NCBI RefSeq assembly: GCF_032854445.1
Contig: NC_088301.1
Coordinates: forward strand, 32,596,402 to 32,660,401
Reading direction: 5' to 3'
DNA length: 64,000 nucleotides
From: Liolophura sinensis
Lineage: Eukaryota; Mollusca; Polyplacophora; Chitonida; Chitonidae
In this document: positions 47,106-59,606 of the stretch, piece by piece
Numbering within the stretch: position 1 is the stretch's first letter
Layout of the letters: every line of letters starts with the position of its first letter
The notes under the pieces: model-generated
What the model saw: the letters and a program-made list of their open reading frames with translations, nothing else
What the model was told of the DNA's origin: nothing
Database searches by the model: none
Program-made: the position numbers and the translations under genes

Positions 47106-49199
47106 AATATTATAATTTGGAAGGTATGTATTACAACGACAGTTATCCTCATGTTTTCTCGTATACAATAAACTAAGCGTCTATATGTTAATACTAGAAT
47201 CTTGAGAATCTTTCATACAATCTTTTGTGCGCATAAAAGTTTGGGTAGCTCTTAACTGACTTAACCATGCCCATCACATAATTACGTTAATAACCATAGT
47301 AAGATTCATTTTGATGACATCTATACAAACAAATCTGGGAACAATATCCGCAGTTTCTACATGCTATAACAACCATTTTCCATTCAATTACAGTATTATT
47401 TAGATACAGTAACTAATAGCCTAGTTATTACCACGTGATGCTAAGGTTACATTTAAAGAGAACACCATTTATAAATAAAGTACGCATCATCTGACAGGCC
47501 ATTTCCTACAGATACCATATGTCGTTTCATGATTTTTTTCAGTGAATAAAGTGAAAAAAACACTAATGTTTTACACTGTTTTACTCTTAGAGGCTATAGT
47601 AGGTGTGCCATCTATTGCTCTCATCCTCTCATACCAGTTAAATGTGACAGTTAGTTATATTTTCAACAATAATACTGCAGTATTTCAAAACCAGCACATA
47701 AGCTCATTGCGATCATTTAACGTTACGCATAGAAATCACGCACATATCATAATAGTTAAAAACAAATTGTAACAGGAGGTTGTCTCAAATACCCCTTGCA
47801 GACAGGAAAAGGTTCTCAGCATTGAAGGCAAATTGTAACATTACACTCTAAACTTCATCACTGTTCCAAACTATGTGTTAAAGTTAATAGAAAAACCAAA
47901 AAGAAACCATGAAAAGCCCAACAAAACTTTGGGGAATCGGAAGGGTCACCCCAGAAGGACATATGCATAATGACGCCCCAAGTGATCAAGTACGCGTATG
48001 GTAGTCGAGTTCCACACCTTAGCTATATCGGTTGACAAAAAGCTTTCGTTTTGGACATGCTCTCAATATAATACGGTCAAATTGTCAAACTATAATAATG
48101 ATGAAAATGTGTTGTACAGCTTACATGCTGGATAAACTACATTGTCACTTAATTATAAAGATAACTGCGATGCAAATGCAAGTGCGAAAGATATAAATTC
48201 TATAAATACATCCAAAAGGGTTTAATGAAATGATAACAATCACTCCTTTTGTTACACACGCATAGAAAAATGAGACATCAAGAAATAACAGTGCACATGC
48301 ACGCACTGAACCTGTTAAGTAAACTGACAGCAATGAACAAGGGTGGCGGCTTCGAATAATGATCTACCTGAAGTTTCAACGGGAAAGATAAACTCATAAA
48401 TAAAGCCAGTGTATACAGGGAAACCACAGGCAACTACATCTCAAAATTGGCTATATTGTTTTATGTATTGTATCTTAACTTAATTTCTTGGATGAGTGCC
48501 GTCTGTTGTGTTTAACACATACAGGGTATATCTCAATATAATTTAATTCGAATTGTAATCGTAAAACAGATTTTTGCCTGCTAACGTTCTTGCCTGGGTA
48601 GTCACTAATCAGCTCAATGCGGTATTCCACCGGCTATTTTCAAATACTTCATCTCTGTCTTTTCTACCCTTGGGATAAATGTTGACCTGATTAAAGGACA
48701 AAAGCGACCCAGATGTGTCACTATGACCTAGGAGAGGGTAAAGTGTACTTCTTGAGGAGACCGGAAAGGTTTAGTGGATCCCCACCCCTGTTAGGCCTTC
48801 ACAAACAGCTCAGCTTACATTGTTCCTGACACGGGTGCAAGTAATCCGAGTCATTTTTGCCTTTTTTCCCCGCTTATGGGCTGAGCTTAAATCTCTCACA
48901 GGGATTACCTTCATTTTACAGTTAGTGCAGCAAAACCTAAACCTGACAACATTTTTTATGTATTATTTGCTTTTTAAAGTTTGGAAGCACATGTACTTAC
49001 CGCGCCCGACAAACGTTTCCTTTCCGGTCTGCTGTGCTGTGGCTCAATGTCCACAAAGCTATCTGGAAAACAGTATTAACTTTGTCTTCCGTAGCTTTTT
49101 GCAACGACATAACGTCCCATTGTATAGCTACATGTAAATAAATGTTGCCTATAGGCGTATAGTCGTGTGAAACCAGGGCGTACACTTTTCGAGCTGTGG

Positions 49200-49570
49200 T
49201 GAATGATGAACACAAATTTTCACGGGTTGAAAAACTTACAAAAGAACAGATAGAACACTTTTTAAGCCGTTATGAATGATGAACACAAATTTTCACGGGT
49301 TGAAAAATTTACAAAAGAACAGATAGAACACTTTTTAAGCCGTTATGAATGATGAACACAAATTTTCACGGGTTGGTATCTCAAACTTACAAAAGAATGG
49401 ATAGAGCACTTTTCAAGCCGGGATGAACAATAAATTCAAATTTTCACGGGTTGATATCTCAAGCTGACGAAGGGGCGGGGAAAATATTTTTCAAGCCGGG
49501 ATGAACAATGAACTCAAACTTTCTCGGGCTGATATCTCAAACTAACGAAGGAGCGGGGAGAGCATTTTTC
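49200..49570 (+). repeat. About 73-bp tandem repeat, five copies
   Basis: Unit GAATGATGAACACAAATTTTCACGGGTTGAAAAACTTACAAAAGAACAGATAGAACACTTTTTAAGCCGTTAT. The first three copies are nearly identical and the last two are diverged. Confidence 0.88.
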
Positions 49571-50054
49571 AGGCCCTGGTGAAATATGGACATGATTTAT
49601 ATATACATCTCCATCTGACAAATGGACAGATAGATATTATACAACGAAATATCACTGTAAAGATAAGCTTTTTGTTTTGGACGACACAATGATTATACAG
49701 GATTGTTATCTGTCTAACCAAACCTCACTTATACTCATTTTTTAAGCGTTTTCGTAATTCTATCCTCCATCTCCTGTGTGAAGAGAAATGGAGTATCGCA
49801 TAATGGCACCGGTAGTGCCATTGTAGTTCAATGGCCATTTCTCAGGTGTTTAAGCAATTGCATACACCCAGTTGAAATGTTCAGCACACTTTTTTAAGCT
49901 GTTTACAAAGTGATCCAATCGCCATTAGAACAGTCCCATTAGTACCGAAGCTTTTGAAATTAAATCCAGCAATTTAATCTCAGCCAACACTCATCTGTCT
50001 GAAAGATGTACGGGAAATTTAGAGCAGGAGTTGGAGGTCAAAAGTCATATATCG

Positions 50055-50260
50055 ACAGAAGCAACGAGCCTCACAACGACAGTGCATCGAACCTCATGAC
50101 GACATTGCAACGAGCCTCACAACGACAGTGTAACGAGCCTCATATAACGACAGTGCATCGAACCTCATGACGACAGTGCATCGAACCTCATAACGACAGT
50201 GCATCGAACCTCATAACGACAGTGCAACGGGCCTCGTATAATGACAGTACAACAGGCCTC
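50055..50260 (+). repeat. 22-23-bp tandem repeat, about nine copies
   Basis: Alternating units of AACGACAGTGCATCGAACCTCAT and CAACGAGCCTCACAACGACAGTG type. Confidence 0.88.
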
Positions 50261-51194
50261 CAGTTGCGAGCTGGTAATCAAAGATTACTGAAAGTCTCAA
50301 ATTCCTTCAGAGTCGGTCTACAGTATATAGCATTCCACTTTAAGCATATCCTGCACAGAATTAATAAGGGGATATTGATTTCGTACAGTAATATACCATA
50401 TGTGTGGGTGTCATGAGAGACATTCTGTAGCGTACTCAGATCTAATTAACAGGTTATAATATAAACATCAGAAGACAAAAACAGGATAAAAATAGTCTGA
50501 TCTATAACTACAAAAGGGGTGTTTGAATAACCAATCGGTAAGGGAATTATGAAAATGCCGACAACAAAGCTTATTTTTTGGGCTGAAGAGATTAACTCAG
50601 TATTTGCATTATGGCATATTTAAATTCACAGATCTTTTGTGATATGAATTGTCAGTATGTTATAAATCAGAAATTAATAGTTAATCAGCTCGCGATCTCT
50701 TTTGCGTTCATTTTGACAGAATGTTACAAGACAGAAACGCCAGTTCACCATCTCTTTTATAAAGCCGCGTTCAACTGGCGCGATTGTCAAGTCGATTCGT
50801 GAACGTGCCTAATGGACTTTTCCTATTTTCGTTCCACTTGCTGAATTCAACGAGTTGACGCGAAAATCGCACCGTGTGAACGTGGCTTTATGCAAATCAG
50901 ATGAGTTAAAGTTTTTTTGAAGACTCTACAGTTTGGATACATTGGGATACAAGCTTGGAGAAATTAATAGCACGATAAATAGGTTTGAGCACCATATGTC
51001 ACGACAGTTGGGAATCTGCGCATAACACTTCACGGAGATAATCGTCAAATACCCTTTTAAAACGAAAGTCTCTTTACTTCCTATCAGACCACGAGTATAC
51101 ACATCCATTGTGTACTAGCATTGTAAACGTTTTTAATGTGACTTCAGGCATTATCGCGCATGCGAATGATGCTCAATTCCAATGAAGAAGCATT

Positions 51195-51510
51195 GCTTTA
51201 AGGGACACCTGAAGCGCTTGGTTTATATTTCTTCAGATAGGGTAGGGTCTATATAACATGGAATTGAAGTACAAAAAAAGCCTATCAGCTGTCTTTTTGG
51301 GACGTGAAAATAGCAACAGTTCTTCTGAGGTTCCAGTGGTCAGGCAGGAAATTAAGTAGCCTGCTGTGGTTACGTCAACGATGGTAGCTGTCAAAACAAC
51401 TTTGTTGGGCCGAGAGCCCGAATTGGGGTGCTAAGCTGTCCCCGCGTTCCCAGTATGTCCATCGATGAGGTCATTTCCGTATATTTCCGGCCTCACACGG
51501 AAAATATGCA
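51195..51510 (+). repeat. Repeat family 4, copy 2
   Basis: Diverged copy of 44070-44370. It ends about 175 bp before the stop of the activin-like gene and might overlap its 3' UTR. Confidence 0.65.
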
Positions 51511-51684
51511 TAGAAAGAGGATATATACCTTAAAAATATATATATATTTTTTTATACTCTTTTGGGCATATCTTTCTTCATTTCCTTCAAATCATAATCT
51601 TCGTTTTATAATACCTTTTCAAGTATTCTTTAGTCATCAAAATATTTAAACTCATTCTGGTTTGCCTTTGACTGGAAATGCTGG

Positions 51685-54600
51685 CTATACAACACAGCCA
51701 CACTCGCCAACCACCAATTCCATATCTTGTTTGATGACGTTTTGTCTATCATCCATCAGAAGCATTGACACCCGCCTCATCTTGGTCGGTGCACAGCAAG
51801 TCTGTAAATCTGTATGCAAGGCCTCTTCGAGCGCAGGGTTCGCAATGGAGTGGATGTATGTCTTCAGCAGGTTAGAATGATGAGTGTTGATGCCTGGCAT
51901 ACTTCTTGCTGCAGGTAAGACATTAGAATAACCTGTTACGCACAAATATACGTCTCTGGATTTTTTTTTCACACATACCGTACAGCACACAGTAGCTCTT
52001 ACCCAAAATTACTGGAAAAGTTTACAGAACTGAGAAATGTTTCTCGCCCAGGTACGCTTGTAACCGCAGCTTGCCAAGGTGAGTTTATGACAGAGCTTTT
52101 ACACCAATCGGCTGACAACTCCCTCTGTGTCTGTGTAAATTTAATGACAAATTCCGACATGACAATGGTGGGCTTGTGAATGCACGGTATTCAACCGTCA
52201 ATTCTTAGATAAATAGATTGATGGTTGGTGTTCCGATATTCACCGATAATCTACTCAAGTTTTCACTAAAACGACAGTGGTCAGGTTTATAAATGGAGGA
52301 AACCGAAGTTCCTGGATGAAAGCAAAGTGTCCGCAGGAAACCAAAGAGCCCCGAGAAAACCGAAGTGCCAGAGAGTAAACCAGAGACTATTGCTAGATGC
52401 CTGACAAAAGCGCGAGCGTCGGAAGCAGCAGAAATTGTCAAAGCTTAGACTATACAGCGCTAAAGTGTGATTGTAAGTGTACTTTAAGAAGTTTTTCACA
52501 TATACGATAACAATGGGCTTTATGAGCGGGGAAGGTCGGATTTCGCGGAGTAAACTACCGACCGTCGGCAAGTAACTGATAAACTTTCCCACACGTGGCG
52601 AACACATGTGCACATCATATTTGTGGAAGACAAGTGGTTTTCAAAGAAAGTACAAACGGTCACACCAGCATCTTCGACAGGTTGTTGGCGTCCAGGGGCT
52701 GTGAGAGCCCAGGAATCTACAAATTCCCTGTCCTAGGCCGGGCTCTATTAACGATCGAAAGGCAAGGGCCTTTAACCCCTAGATGTAAGACGATTTGAGT
52801 CGAAATGTTGGAGTGAAGGAGGCAACTCTCTTTAAACTGAAGTGTTACATTTAACACTGTGAGTATCACGAGGAGTGACCGCACTTACATGATAGCGAAT
52901 TACATGTATCTGACCAGTTTTATTACGACTTAATGTTTAAACACTCTTCAAAGGTGTTCACATTTCAACTCTATTAAAACTCTGTTTCAATGGTTGGTTT
53001 ATGATGTTGATTAACCAACTTTTAATGCAGTTGAAATGTGAACACTTTGACGAGTCTTAAAACATTAACACTTTATAAAAGTGGTCAGATAACTCGTATA
53101 AGTGCAGTCACTCCTCATGATCTTCACTGTGTGAAATTCAACATATTAGTTTTAACGGTGAAATGACATTACCATTGCCTCACGTATAGTATGAGAGATG
53201 TATTTACTTATTGTTTATTCGGGGCCTCCGTGGCTCAGTCGGTTAGCGCGCTAGCGTAGCGTGATGATCCAGGAGTCTCTCACCAATGTGGTAGTTGTGA
53301 GTTCAAGTTCAGCTCATGCTGGCTTCATCTCCGGCTGTACGTGGGAAGGTTTCCAGCAACCTGCGGACGGTCGTGGGTTTCCCCCCGAGCTCTGCCCGGT
53401 TTCCTCCTACCATAATGCTGGTCGCCGTAAGTGAAATATTCTTGAGTACGGCGTAAAACACCAATTAAATACATAAATAAATACTTATTGCTTATTACTG
53501 TGGAATGAAGAAAAAGGCGACTTTTCTCACCTGTTTCGCAGGTACCGCGACAAAAACTTGGTTCAAAAGTTTTGGGAAAGATAATCCAGTCTCCCCAGCC
53601 GATTTCCTCGAAGTCGATCTTTAGTTTCTCCTTACAGCACACCTTGTTCCGTGAGTGGCAGTAATCTGGGAGTCCCCTCGGCACACGATGGCGTTCCGAG
53701 AAACGCACAATAAGCACAGGTCGAGTCTCGCTTGAAGTGGCTATTGGTGTCAGACGATGCCGTCCCGCTTTGCACGTCTTGCAGAATATCTGTAGTCCAT
53801 AATTTCGGTGTGGCTTGTCCAGCCAGAAATCCACGGTTTTCCGCAGTTTGAATTTAACCCAGCCGTGTCTGTCTGTTTCGAGGGCGTCGACCACCTGTCT
53901 TAGCTGAGGACGGTTCTCATCCCCGGGCTCCTCCAGTTCGTAAACTACCAAAGTATGGTTGTAATGATCCTGGGGGTCGAACTCCTTGTACACCCACAGT
54001 TCTGCAGAATCGGCCCTTTGGCCGGAGTACCTACCCAGATCAAAGCTCACGCATTTAGCAGTTTTTTGCGGACAAGCCAGCAGCTCTGCAAGGGAAAGAA
54101 GTCAAAGTGATGCTCATGCTAGGCGGAAGTTATTTCCAAGCTAAAAGGTTGGAAGACTGTTGATATTGCTTGGACGAATGAAGAAGTGTTCTTTGCACTT
54201 ACTTTTTACTGATTTCCCTCAAAACTGTTCATCAAGATTAAACCAAAGCGATCAATGAAACATAAAAATACTATGCAGGCCGTAAAAAAGTGATTTTCTA
54301 GTCTGACTGATTCTTTCCGCCATATAGTTTGGTGATGAAAACTTTAGCAATTTTCTTCTAAAAAATCCACAGCACCGATCAAATGGATATTTGGTGTGCT
54401 GTTATGCAAGGACGATGAATTCCAATGAAATACAGAAGCTTGCAAATGTCATGTGACGTCACGTTATGACCTATTTTTGAATTTTAAGTTTACAAGTATG
54501 CAGTTACATGTAGTTTGTCTTACTGAACACGACTAGGTGATCTATTCACATAGCTTCAATACCCTATAATTCTATAGTTTCTATAAGAGCCTTCTGAACA

Positions 54601-57600
54601 AAGCATTATGGTGAGAGGAAACCGGGTAGAGCCCAGGGGGCACCCACGAACATGCACAGGTTGCTGCCGGAGAGGAAGACAGCATGAACTAGACTTGAAC
54701 TCACAGCGACCGCATTGGTGAGAGGCACATGGGTCATTGCGCCATGTTGTCGTGATAAACCTGTCGACTACGGAGCCCCCCCCCCCCCACTAGAAGGTAT
54801 CAGAGCAATTATCCATGGAATGATGTAAGAATTTAGAAGTACCAGTGTCATGGAATTTAATCAACCACAATGATTGACTGTGACTAGTGACTAATACGCT
54901 TGTGTCATTTCTTATAAGGTTAACTACTTTTGAATCGTTTTTGTGCATTGCGAAAGTGACAAGGTAAACGGCAATATTTTCCATATCCCATATGCCTTAA
55001 TACTAAAAATAAAGCACAAATACCTGCCGTCAAGTGAGATAAATCATTGAAAGGTAAGTAACCTATGTAGTACAAAAATACTGAATTCGGTGGTTGATTA
55101 CACCTGTGTCACACCGGTACTTCCAAATGCTGACAGCATTTGACAGTTGCCGTGATACCTTCTATCAAGGGAAGTAACATATGCATTACGAAAATACGGA
55201 ATAGTTTAACGTCCATGTTTTAAATATTTGAAGCGAAATGAAAATGTTATGCACTGCCTAAACATCTGTATGCTATGTGGAGCTAATTGCAGCTATTGTA
55301 GTCGAGTTTACAACCTAGCCCTCCGGTATAGTTTTAACGAACTATAACGCATAACAGTTCAAAATTGGCAAAACGTCTGTCTCCTCTTGAACTTTGTACA
55401 GTACTTAAAGCACGTAAGCGTACTAATGTAAACAGGATTAATTCGCATTTCTACATTGTTGCCCAGTGTTCGCTTAAAATAACCGGGGGTGGAAGAAATA
55501 TATGCTTTCACCAACTGGTCTCAAGCAGGAAAGACACATTTAACTTTAATACCAACAACGTTGCAGCAACGGCTGTTACATTGCAATGTTCCAGAACAGA
55601 ATTGGTCTGAAGCACATGCTAAAAACCCTGACCCCGATCCATGTAGCTGGAATTACTGATGGCCAGGGTTTAAATCTATGAACAACCAGGTGTAAAAAAA
55701 AATCGCAAAAATGATTTACTGCGCGCTGCAAATCCCCGAAAGCTTTATGTCCCTGAGAGGCCAAGTTATCAACTTCCCCACCCTTTCACTTTAACGAAAC
55801 TGGCAAGTTCTGATGAGCAATGATTGGGGATGAGCGAAGGAAAGTTGGAATCGGCCTCTAGACCTTAACATCATGGGTTTGAGTCCCCGAGTTCAGCACG
55901 TGTAACACTAACGAGCCAGATGCTTATAATTTTAACCATGCAACTTATATATACAAAGAAGATATTTACATTTAGACAAAATAAAAATATACGGACTTTT
56001 TCGCTCGTACAGGCGTATCTTGTGAATTTTTAAAAAGCCGCCTAGTGTGTCCGCGCCTTCTACGGCGCATTACGCAGGCAATCTTGTCCGCCCCGAAATT
56101 CGCCTGTATCAAACATGTCAGATACTAGCGAAGAAATACAATAACAAGCGATCGACACGGAATTGTGTTGAACTATGAAATTTTGTTTGTGTCAAATGGT
56201 TTACTAGTCACATGATATAACCTACTGACGATGTTCATGGAAAAAATCCACCTTGTGTGTCTGCAACCATGCTGCGAATATCGTCAGCGTATTTCGCGGG
56301 CGAAAAAACCTGCCTAGTGTGTCCCCAGCTTAACGCCACATGGGCTATATTTCAGCCATATCGTGGCCACCTACATTTGAAAGATCATCTCAAGGTAGTA
56401 GGACCAATAATTTATGGTGAATTTTCGAACAGATGGCAGTGGATTTGAATGGCGAACTGATGAAAAAATATGTTTATTAACACTCGAACCAAAAATAACC
56501 ATAATACCACGGACAGATTGAAGGAACATGTCCCAGATTTGGCCCCGGCCTGTTGAAGGGCGAACAAAAAAAAAAGAGTGACATCTTATAAAGCCGAGTT
56601 CTTACAATTAAGAGGCTAGCATAAATACTCTTGTTCCGAGGACGAGTGTGTGTTGGTGGTGGCGGAGGGTGTGTGTTGGTGGAGGGGATGGGGTGGAGAT
56701 TGGGGAGTGGTAACACAATAGCACAAATGGCAACTGACAAATGACAAATTTTGCAAATCGAGTCAGCTATGTTAGATATTTATGCATGTTAAGTTACATA
56801 ATTTGGAGAATTATCTTACCCTGTTCGGCAAAGACAACCGCCTGTGAGGGCAGGGAAGAGTCGGCGGTGTCTGGGATAGGCGGCTCATCCCTCAGAGCCG
56901 AATCTTCCAGAAACTGCGGCGGGATCATCGGCATGGGTCTTGTGATGTTCGGTGGACTCTCCATGCGCAATAACCTCAGGATTTTCAGCTTAATCAGTTC
57001 GATGTGCATCCTCCGAAGACTCTCCCGGAGCAAAGCTTCCTCAGCATCCCGCAACGTTTCGTTGGAAATAGCTGTTGACGACTCAAATGAGTGTGCCGAT
57101 TTGGCGGAACTTTTACCTCGTTCTTCTGTCCGGGATTCCAGCTTGTCTTTCCCTTTCATCGTACTTTTGTTAGTCCGCAGTGGCATGGATAGGGGTTGTA
57201 CTGCATGTCCTTCATGTTTTGCGTATCGGCTTAGTTTTCCCACCACAGGATGCTGGTATTTAGGTACAGTGTCCACATCTCCACTGTTTCTTGCTAAGCT
57301 GTCCACCTCACTCCTCGACTTCTTTCGCTTTGTTTTGTTCTTAGGTTTCGTCTTTTTCGACTTTACGTGATGATGGCTTTTAGACTTTTTGTGACGGGCT
57401 AGTTTTGTCTTTTGGCTATGCTTTTGTTTTTGTGCCATTAATAAATACTTCGAGCTGCCCTTTGAGCCAAATTCAGTAGGCCTACCTTCCTTTGTTTGTG
57501 CCATTTCTTCCTTAACATCAACGTGCTTCTTTTTCCCGTGGACCTTTGGGGGAGAGTCGACCTCGTCGGTGTTACCGGCGGTTGTTGCTGCTGTTATGCC

Positions 57601-57795
57601 TGTTTCTCCAGCTTCTGTATCATGTACTGTGTGGTTTCTTTGTAGAGAGTGTTTGAAGAATTCTTTGGTTCTCTGACTAAGCCTGGACATGGTTGAATAT
57701 TGAGCACCAGCGGACTGAGCTCGTTCACAAATACTGATGTTCAGCAAGGTTATTAGCAATACCCTGATGGCGATGTGCTTTCTGTACTGTGACAT
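51685..57795 (-). CDS. Activin/inhibin-beta-type TGF-beta ligand precursor, three exons
   Basis: Exons on the minus strand: 57795-56820, 54085-53531 and 51908-51685. GT-AG sites and phases join to 1755 bases, 584 residues. The first in-frame ATG is 57795. Residues 1-29 form a signal peptide (RVLLITLLNISIC core). The prodomain has an unusual Lys/His/Ser-rich stretch (about 122-162), a prodomain core (GWVKFKL, VDFWLD, NYGLQI) and two cysteines near 330-337. RVPR at 459-462 is the only good furin-type site, leaving a 122-residue mature ligand. It has nine cysteines in the activin pattern: C468, CC475-476, C504, C508, CC548-549, C580 and C582, with IGWGDWII and CCAPTKMRRVSMLL hallmarks. It should be a secreted dimer signalling through type I/II serine kinase receptors. 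Activin assignment over myostatin-like is favoured by the GL...C start and the CCAPTK block. There is no clear AATAAA close to the stop. Confidence 0.93.
52280..52760 (-). mobile_element. Family-3 SINE-like fragments
   Basis: Two adjoining stretches share GGAGGAAACCGAAGT and GGAGTAAACTACCGACCGTCGGCAAGTAACTG blocks with the better-preserved copy at 59245-59606, in minus orientation. Confidence 0.6.
52831..53155. mobile_element. 325-bp foldback (MITE-like) element
   Basis: The two halves are inverted copies almost throughout: GGAGTGACCGCACTTA, CTGACCA-TTTTAT and GTGTTCACATTTCAACT-ATTAAAA on the left reappear inverted on the right, around a centre holding GGTTGGTT...AACCAAC. It has no ORF and lies in intron 2 of the activin-like gene. 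Confidence 0.82.
53220..53481 (+). mobile_element. Family-1 SINE, full length, with target-site duplication
   Basis: Head GGGGCCTCCGTGGCTCAGTCGGTTAGCGCGC (box A), GTGAGTTCAAGTTCAGC (box B), body, AAGTGAAATATTCTTGAGTACGG and an AAATACATAAATAAA tail. TACTTATTGTTTATT (53205-53219) and TACTTATTGCTTATT (53482-53496) are a 15-bp target-site duplication with one mismatch. It is the best-preserved tRNA head in the window. Confidence 0.93.
54086..56819 (-). other. Intron 1 of the activin-like gene
   Basis: A 2.7-kb phase-1 intron in the prodomain. It contains a tail-less SINE (54603-54780) followed by a C-run (54777-54789). The rest is unique AT-rich DNA with no recognised exon. Confidence 0.8.
54603..54780 (-). 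mobile_element. Family-1 SINE, 3' end missing
   Basis: The reverse complement gives GGGGGCTCCGTAGTCGACAGG..., GTGAGTTCAAGTCTAGTTCATGCTG, and CTGGGCTCTACCCGGTTTCC, then stops before the conserved tail. Confidence 0.8.
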
Positions 57796-59244
57796 TGTCT
57801 TCCCAGTGCTGTGGTTTACCGCTGTAGTGTACACAGACGCCACGCGCGCACAAACCACGCGGCTTTCAAAATTCGGTCAGCTATAAAACAGATGGGTAAA
57901 ATATTCCAGAAGCTCGATTTTTTACCCCCAAAGTTCCTGTCTTTTGTCGACGACCTAATTTCGGGTGTCAGCTAAGCCTTTTACTGGGTCCCGAAGCACT
58001 GCCTGCTCGTTTAGCCATTTTACCATCTGTCATACCATGTGGCAATCGTCGTTTTCACTTGTTGTTTCTTCGTGTATTTCAGATACTATACACTTGCTTA
58101 CAGCAGACAGTAAACGTGGATAGTTGACTTCACTCTGTTCACGTCCAGCACGCAGCCAGGGCCGTTGTCAACTTGACACGATCGTCACATAGCACACAGG
58201 ATGTACACTTGTGTACAAAGACAGCCGATCTTGTGATACACCCGTAATGCATTCATCACGGTCACTGCCACGCTTCTCAAAGGCTTCCTTGACATAGTTC
58301 ACATAATTATACCCTCCCACTGGTTTTAATCTGCCTTTGGTATCTAAAACCAGGAGTCGATCAACAAGTCATCATTTCCGTTTGTTTCTGTTGGATAGTC
58401 AGAGAAAATCAATTAATTACCTACTAATTTCTATATTACAATCACTTGATGCCTGCAAGTGTGGGGCTTCTCGTTATATCACAGCCGTATACATGCCTAT
58501 AGGTAACTAAGTCAGAGGTATTCTGAACTGACAGAGATCGACTTCATTTATGAGATTATATATTTGCGACGAAAGTGTCAACGTACAAGAACTTGACGTC
58601 ACTCCTTGACCATGATACGTCATTTGCAGTGGTGACAGGTGGCTTGTATGACAGGTGGCTTGTTTATTTTCAGATAAGTAAGATTTCATCAATTGCGTTG
58701 ATAGCAAACGGCGGGTTTCGTTCTGTTTTTTTATATACACGTAGGTTATAGTGTGGAAAAGAAGTGGCGTCATGGCGGTAGTTGACCCAAAAGTGCAACT
58801 TTATAAGAAGACCATTTTCCACGCTTCGCACGGTGTATAAACTCACATGAAGTTTTAAATCATACTAGTTTGAAATAAATAAATGAACGCTGTTATTAAA
58901 TACGCGTGTCCCACGAGATGACACGGATTCTCACTCCAAAATAACCAGAATATTTTATATTGATATTGATATTATGATGGGTATGATAATGAATATGAAT
59001 ATATGATTATGATAATTATGAATATCCCTGGTAATCACTTACTGCACACAATTCTTTAGTGTAAGAGGCGATTCTCGATTGTTTAAATGGATATCGGTCG
59101 TTCCCTAAAAAACAGTTAATTAAATTAATCCATTTTTTGTCCTAACAATTTCGGATGGAAAAAGAAGGTTTGAGGTATATTTATTCAATTGGTGTTGCAT
59201 ACAAACAATATTTCATTTATATGATGGCAGTGAGGTTTATGGTT

Positions 59245-59606
59245 TAGTCATTTATTTGACTGTTGTTTATCACCATACTCAAGAATTTTCCGCTTATACA
59301 TGTAAGCGATGGCGGTTAGTTTAGGAGTGGAGGAAACTGGAGTGTCTGGGGTAAACCACCGACCATTGGCAAATTGCGGACGAACTTGCCCTACATTTGG
59401 CGTACATATATGCACAACATTTGGGTAAAAAGACAGTTGATTTTCAACTAAGGCTACGCTGTGCAGACGTCCATGCGTACTACAGCCCTGCAAACAGTGA
59501 GGGCGAGGTAATTCACAAATTCCTTAACAAAAACGGGTTTGAACCTGCAACTCGTGTGTCCTAGTGATTAAAAGATAAGGGTCATAACCACTCGGTCACG
59601 ACCCGC
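59245..59606 (-). mobile_element. Family-3 tRNA-derived SINE
   Basis: The reverse complement starts GCGGGTCGTGACCGAGTGGTTATGACCC (box A-like) and has GCAGGTTCAAACCCG (box B), looking derived from a class-II (long variable arm) tRNA. The body and 3' end CGCTTACATGTATAAGCGG ... TTGAGTATGGTG follow. Confidence 0.8.

Larger units (their letters stand above)
41170..51684. other. Long intergenic region, no recognised gene
   Basis: Contains SINE pieces (41463-41690, 42003-42052), a family-2 SINE (42296-42655), a Tc1-type transposase fragment (43080-43350), a hairpin (43691-43734), repeat family 4 (44070-44370 and 51195-51510), a fourfold 32-bp repeat of TATGACCTTGCTGTACA type (44590-44695), and tandem arrays at 46968-47105, 49200-49570 and 50055-50260. 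Remaining ORFs lack recognisable domains. Confidence 0.5.
51909..53530 (-). other. Intron 2 of the activin-like gene
   Basis: A 1.6-kb phase-1 intron inside the cysteine-knot coding region. It holds SINE-like pieces (52280-52760), a foldback MITE (52831-53155) and a SINE (53220-53481) that ends only 49 bp from the donor. Confidence 0.85.

Noticed and set aside
53221-53320. tRNA gene at the SINE head
   Set aside because: Box A and box B are present, but the acceptor stem does not close, and the block continues into a conserved SINE body and an (AAAT)n tail shared by many copies.
53325-53530. C-terminal extension of the middle activin-like exon into the SINE
   Set aside because: The open frame reads through the donor at 53530 into SINE antisense. 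Splicing to 51908 restores the remaining four cysteines of the knot.
56741-57370. 209-codon plus-strand frame
   Set aside because: Antisense of activin-like exon 1. The minus frame has the signal peptide, the prodomain and correct splice phases.
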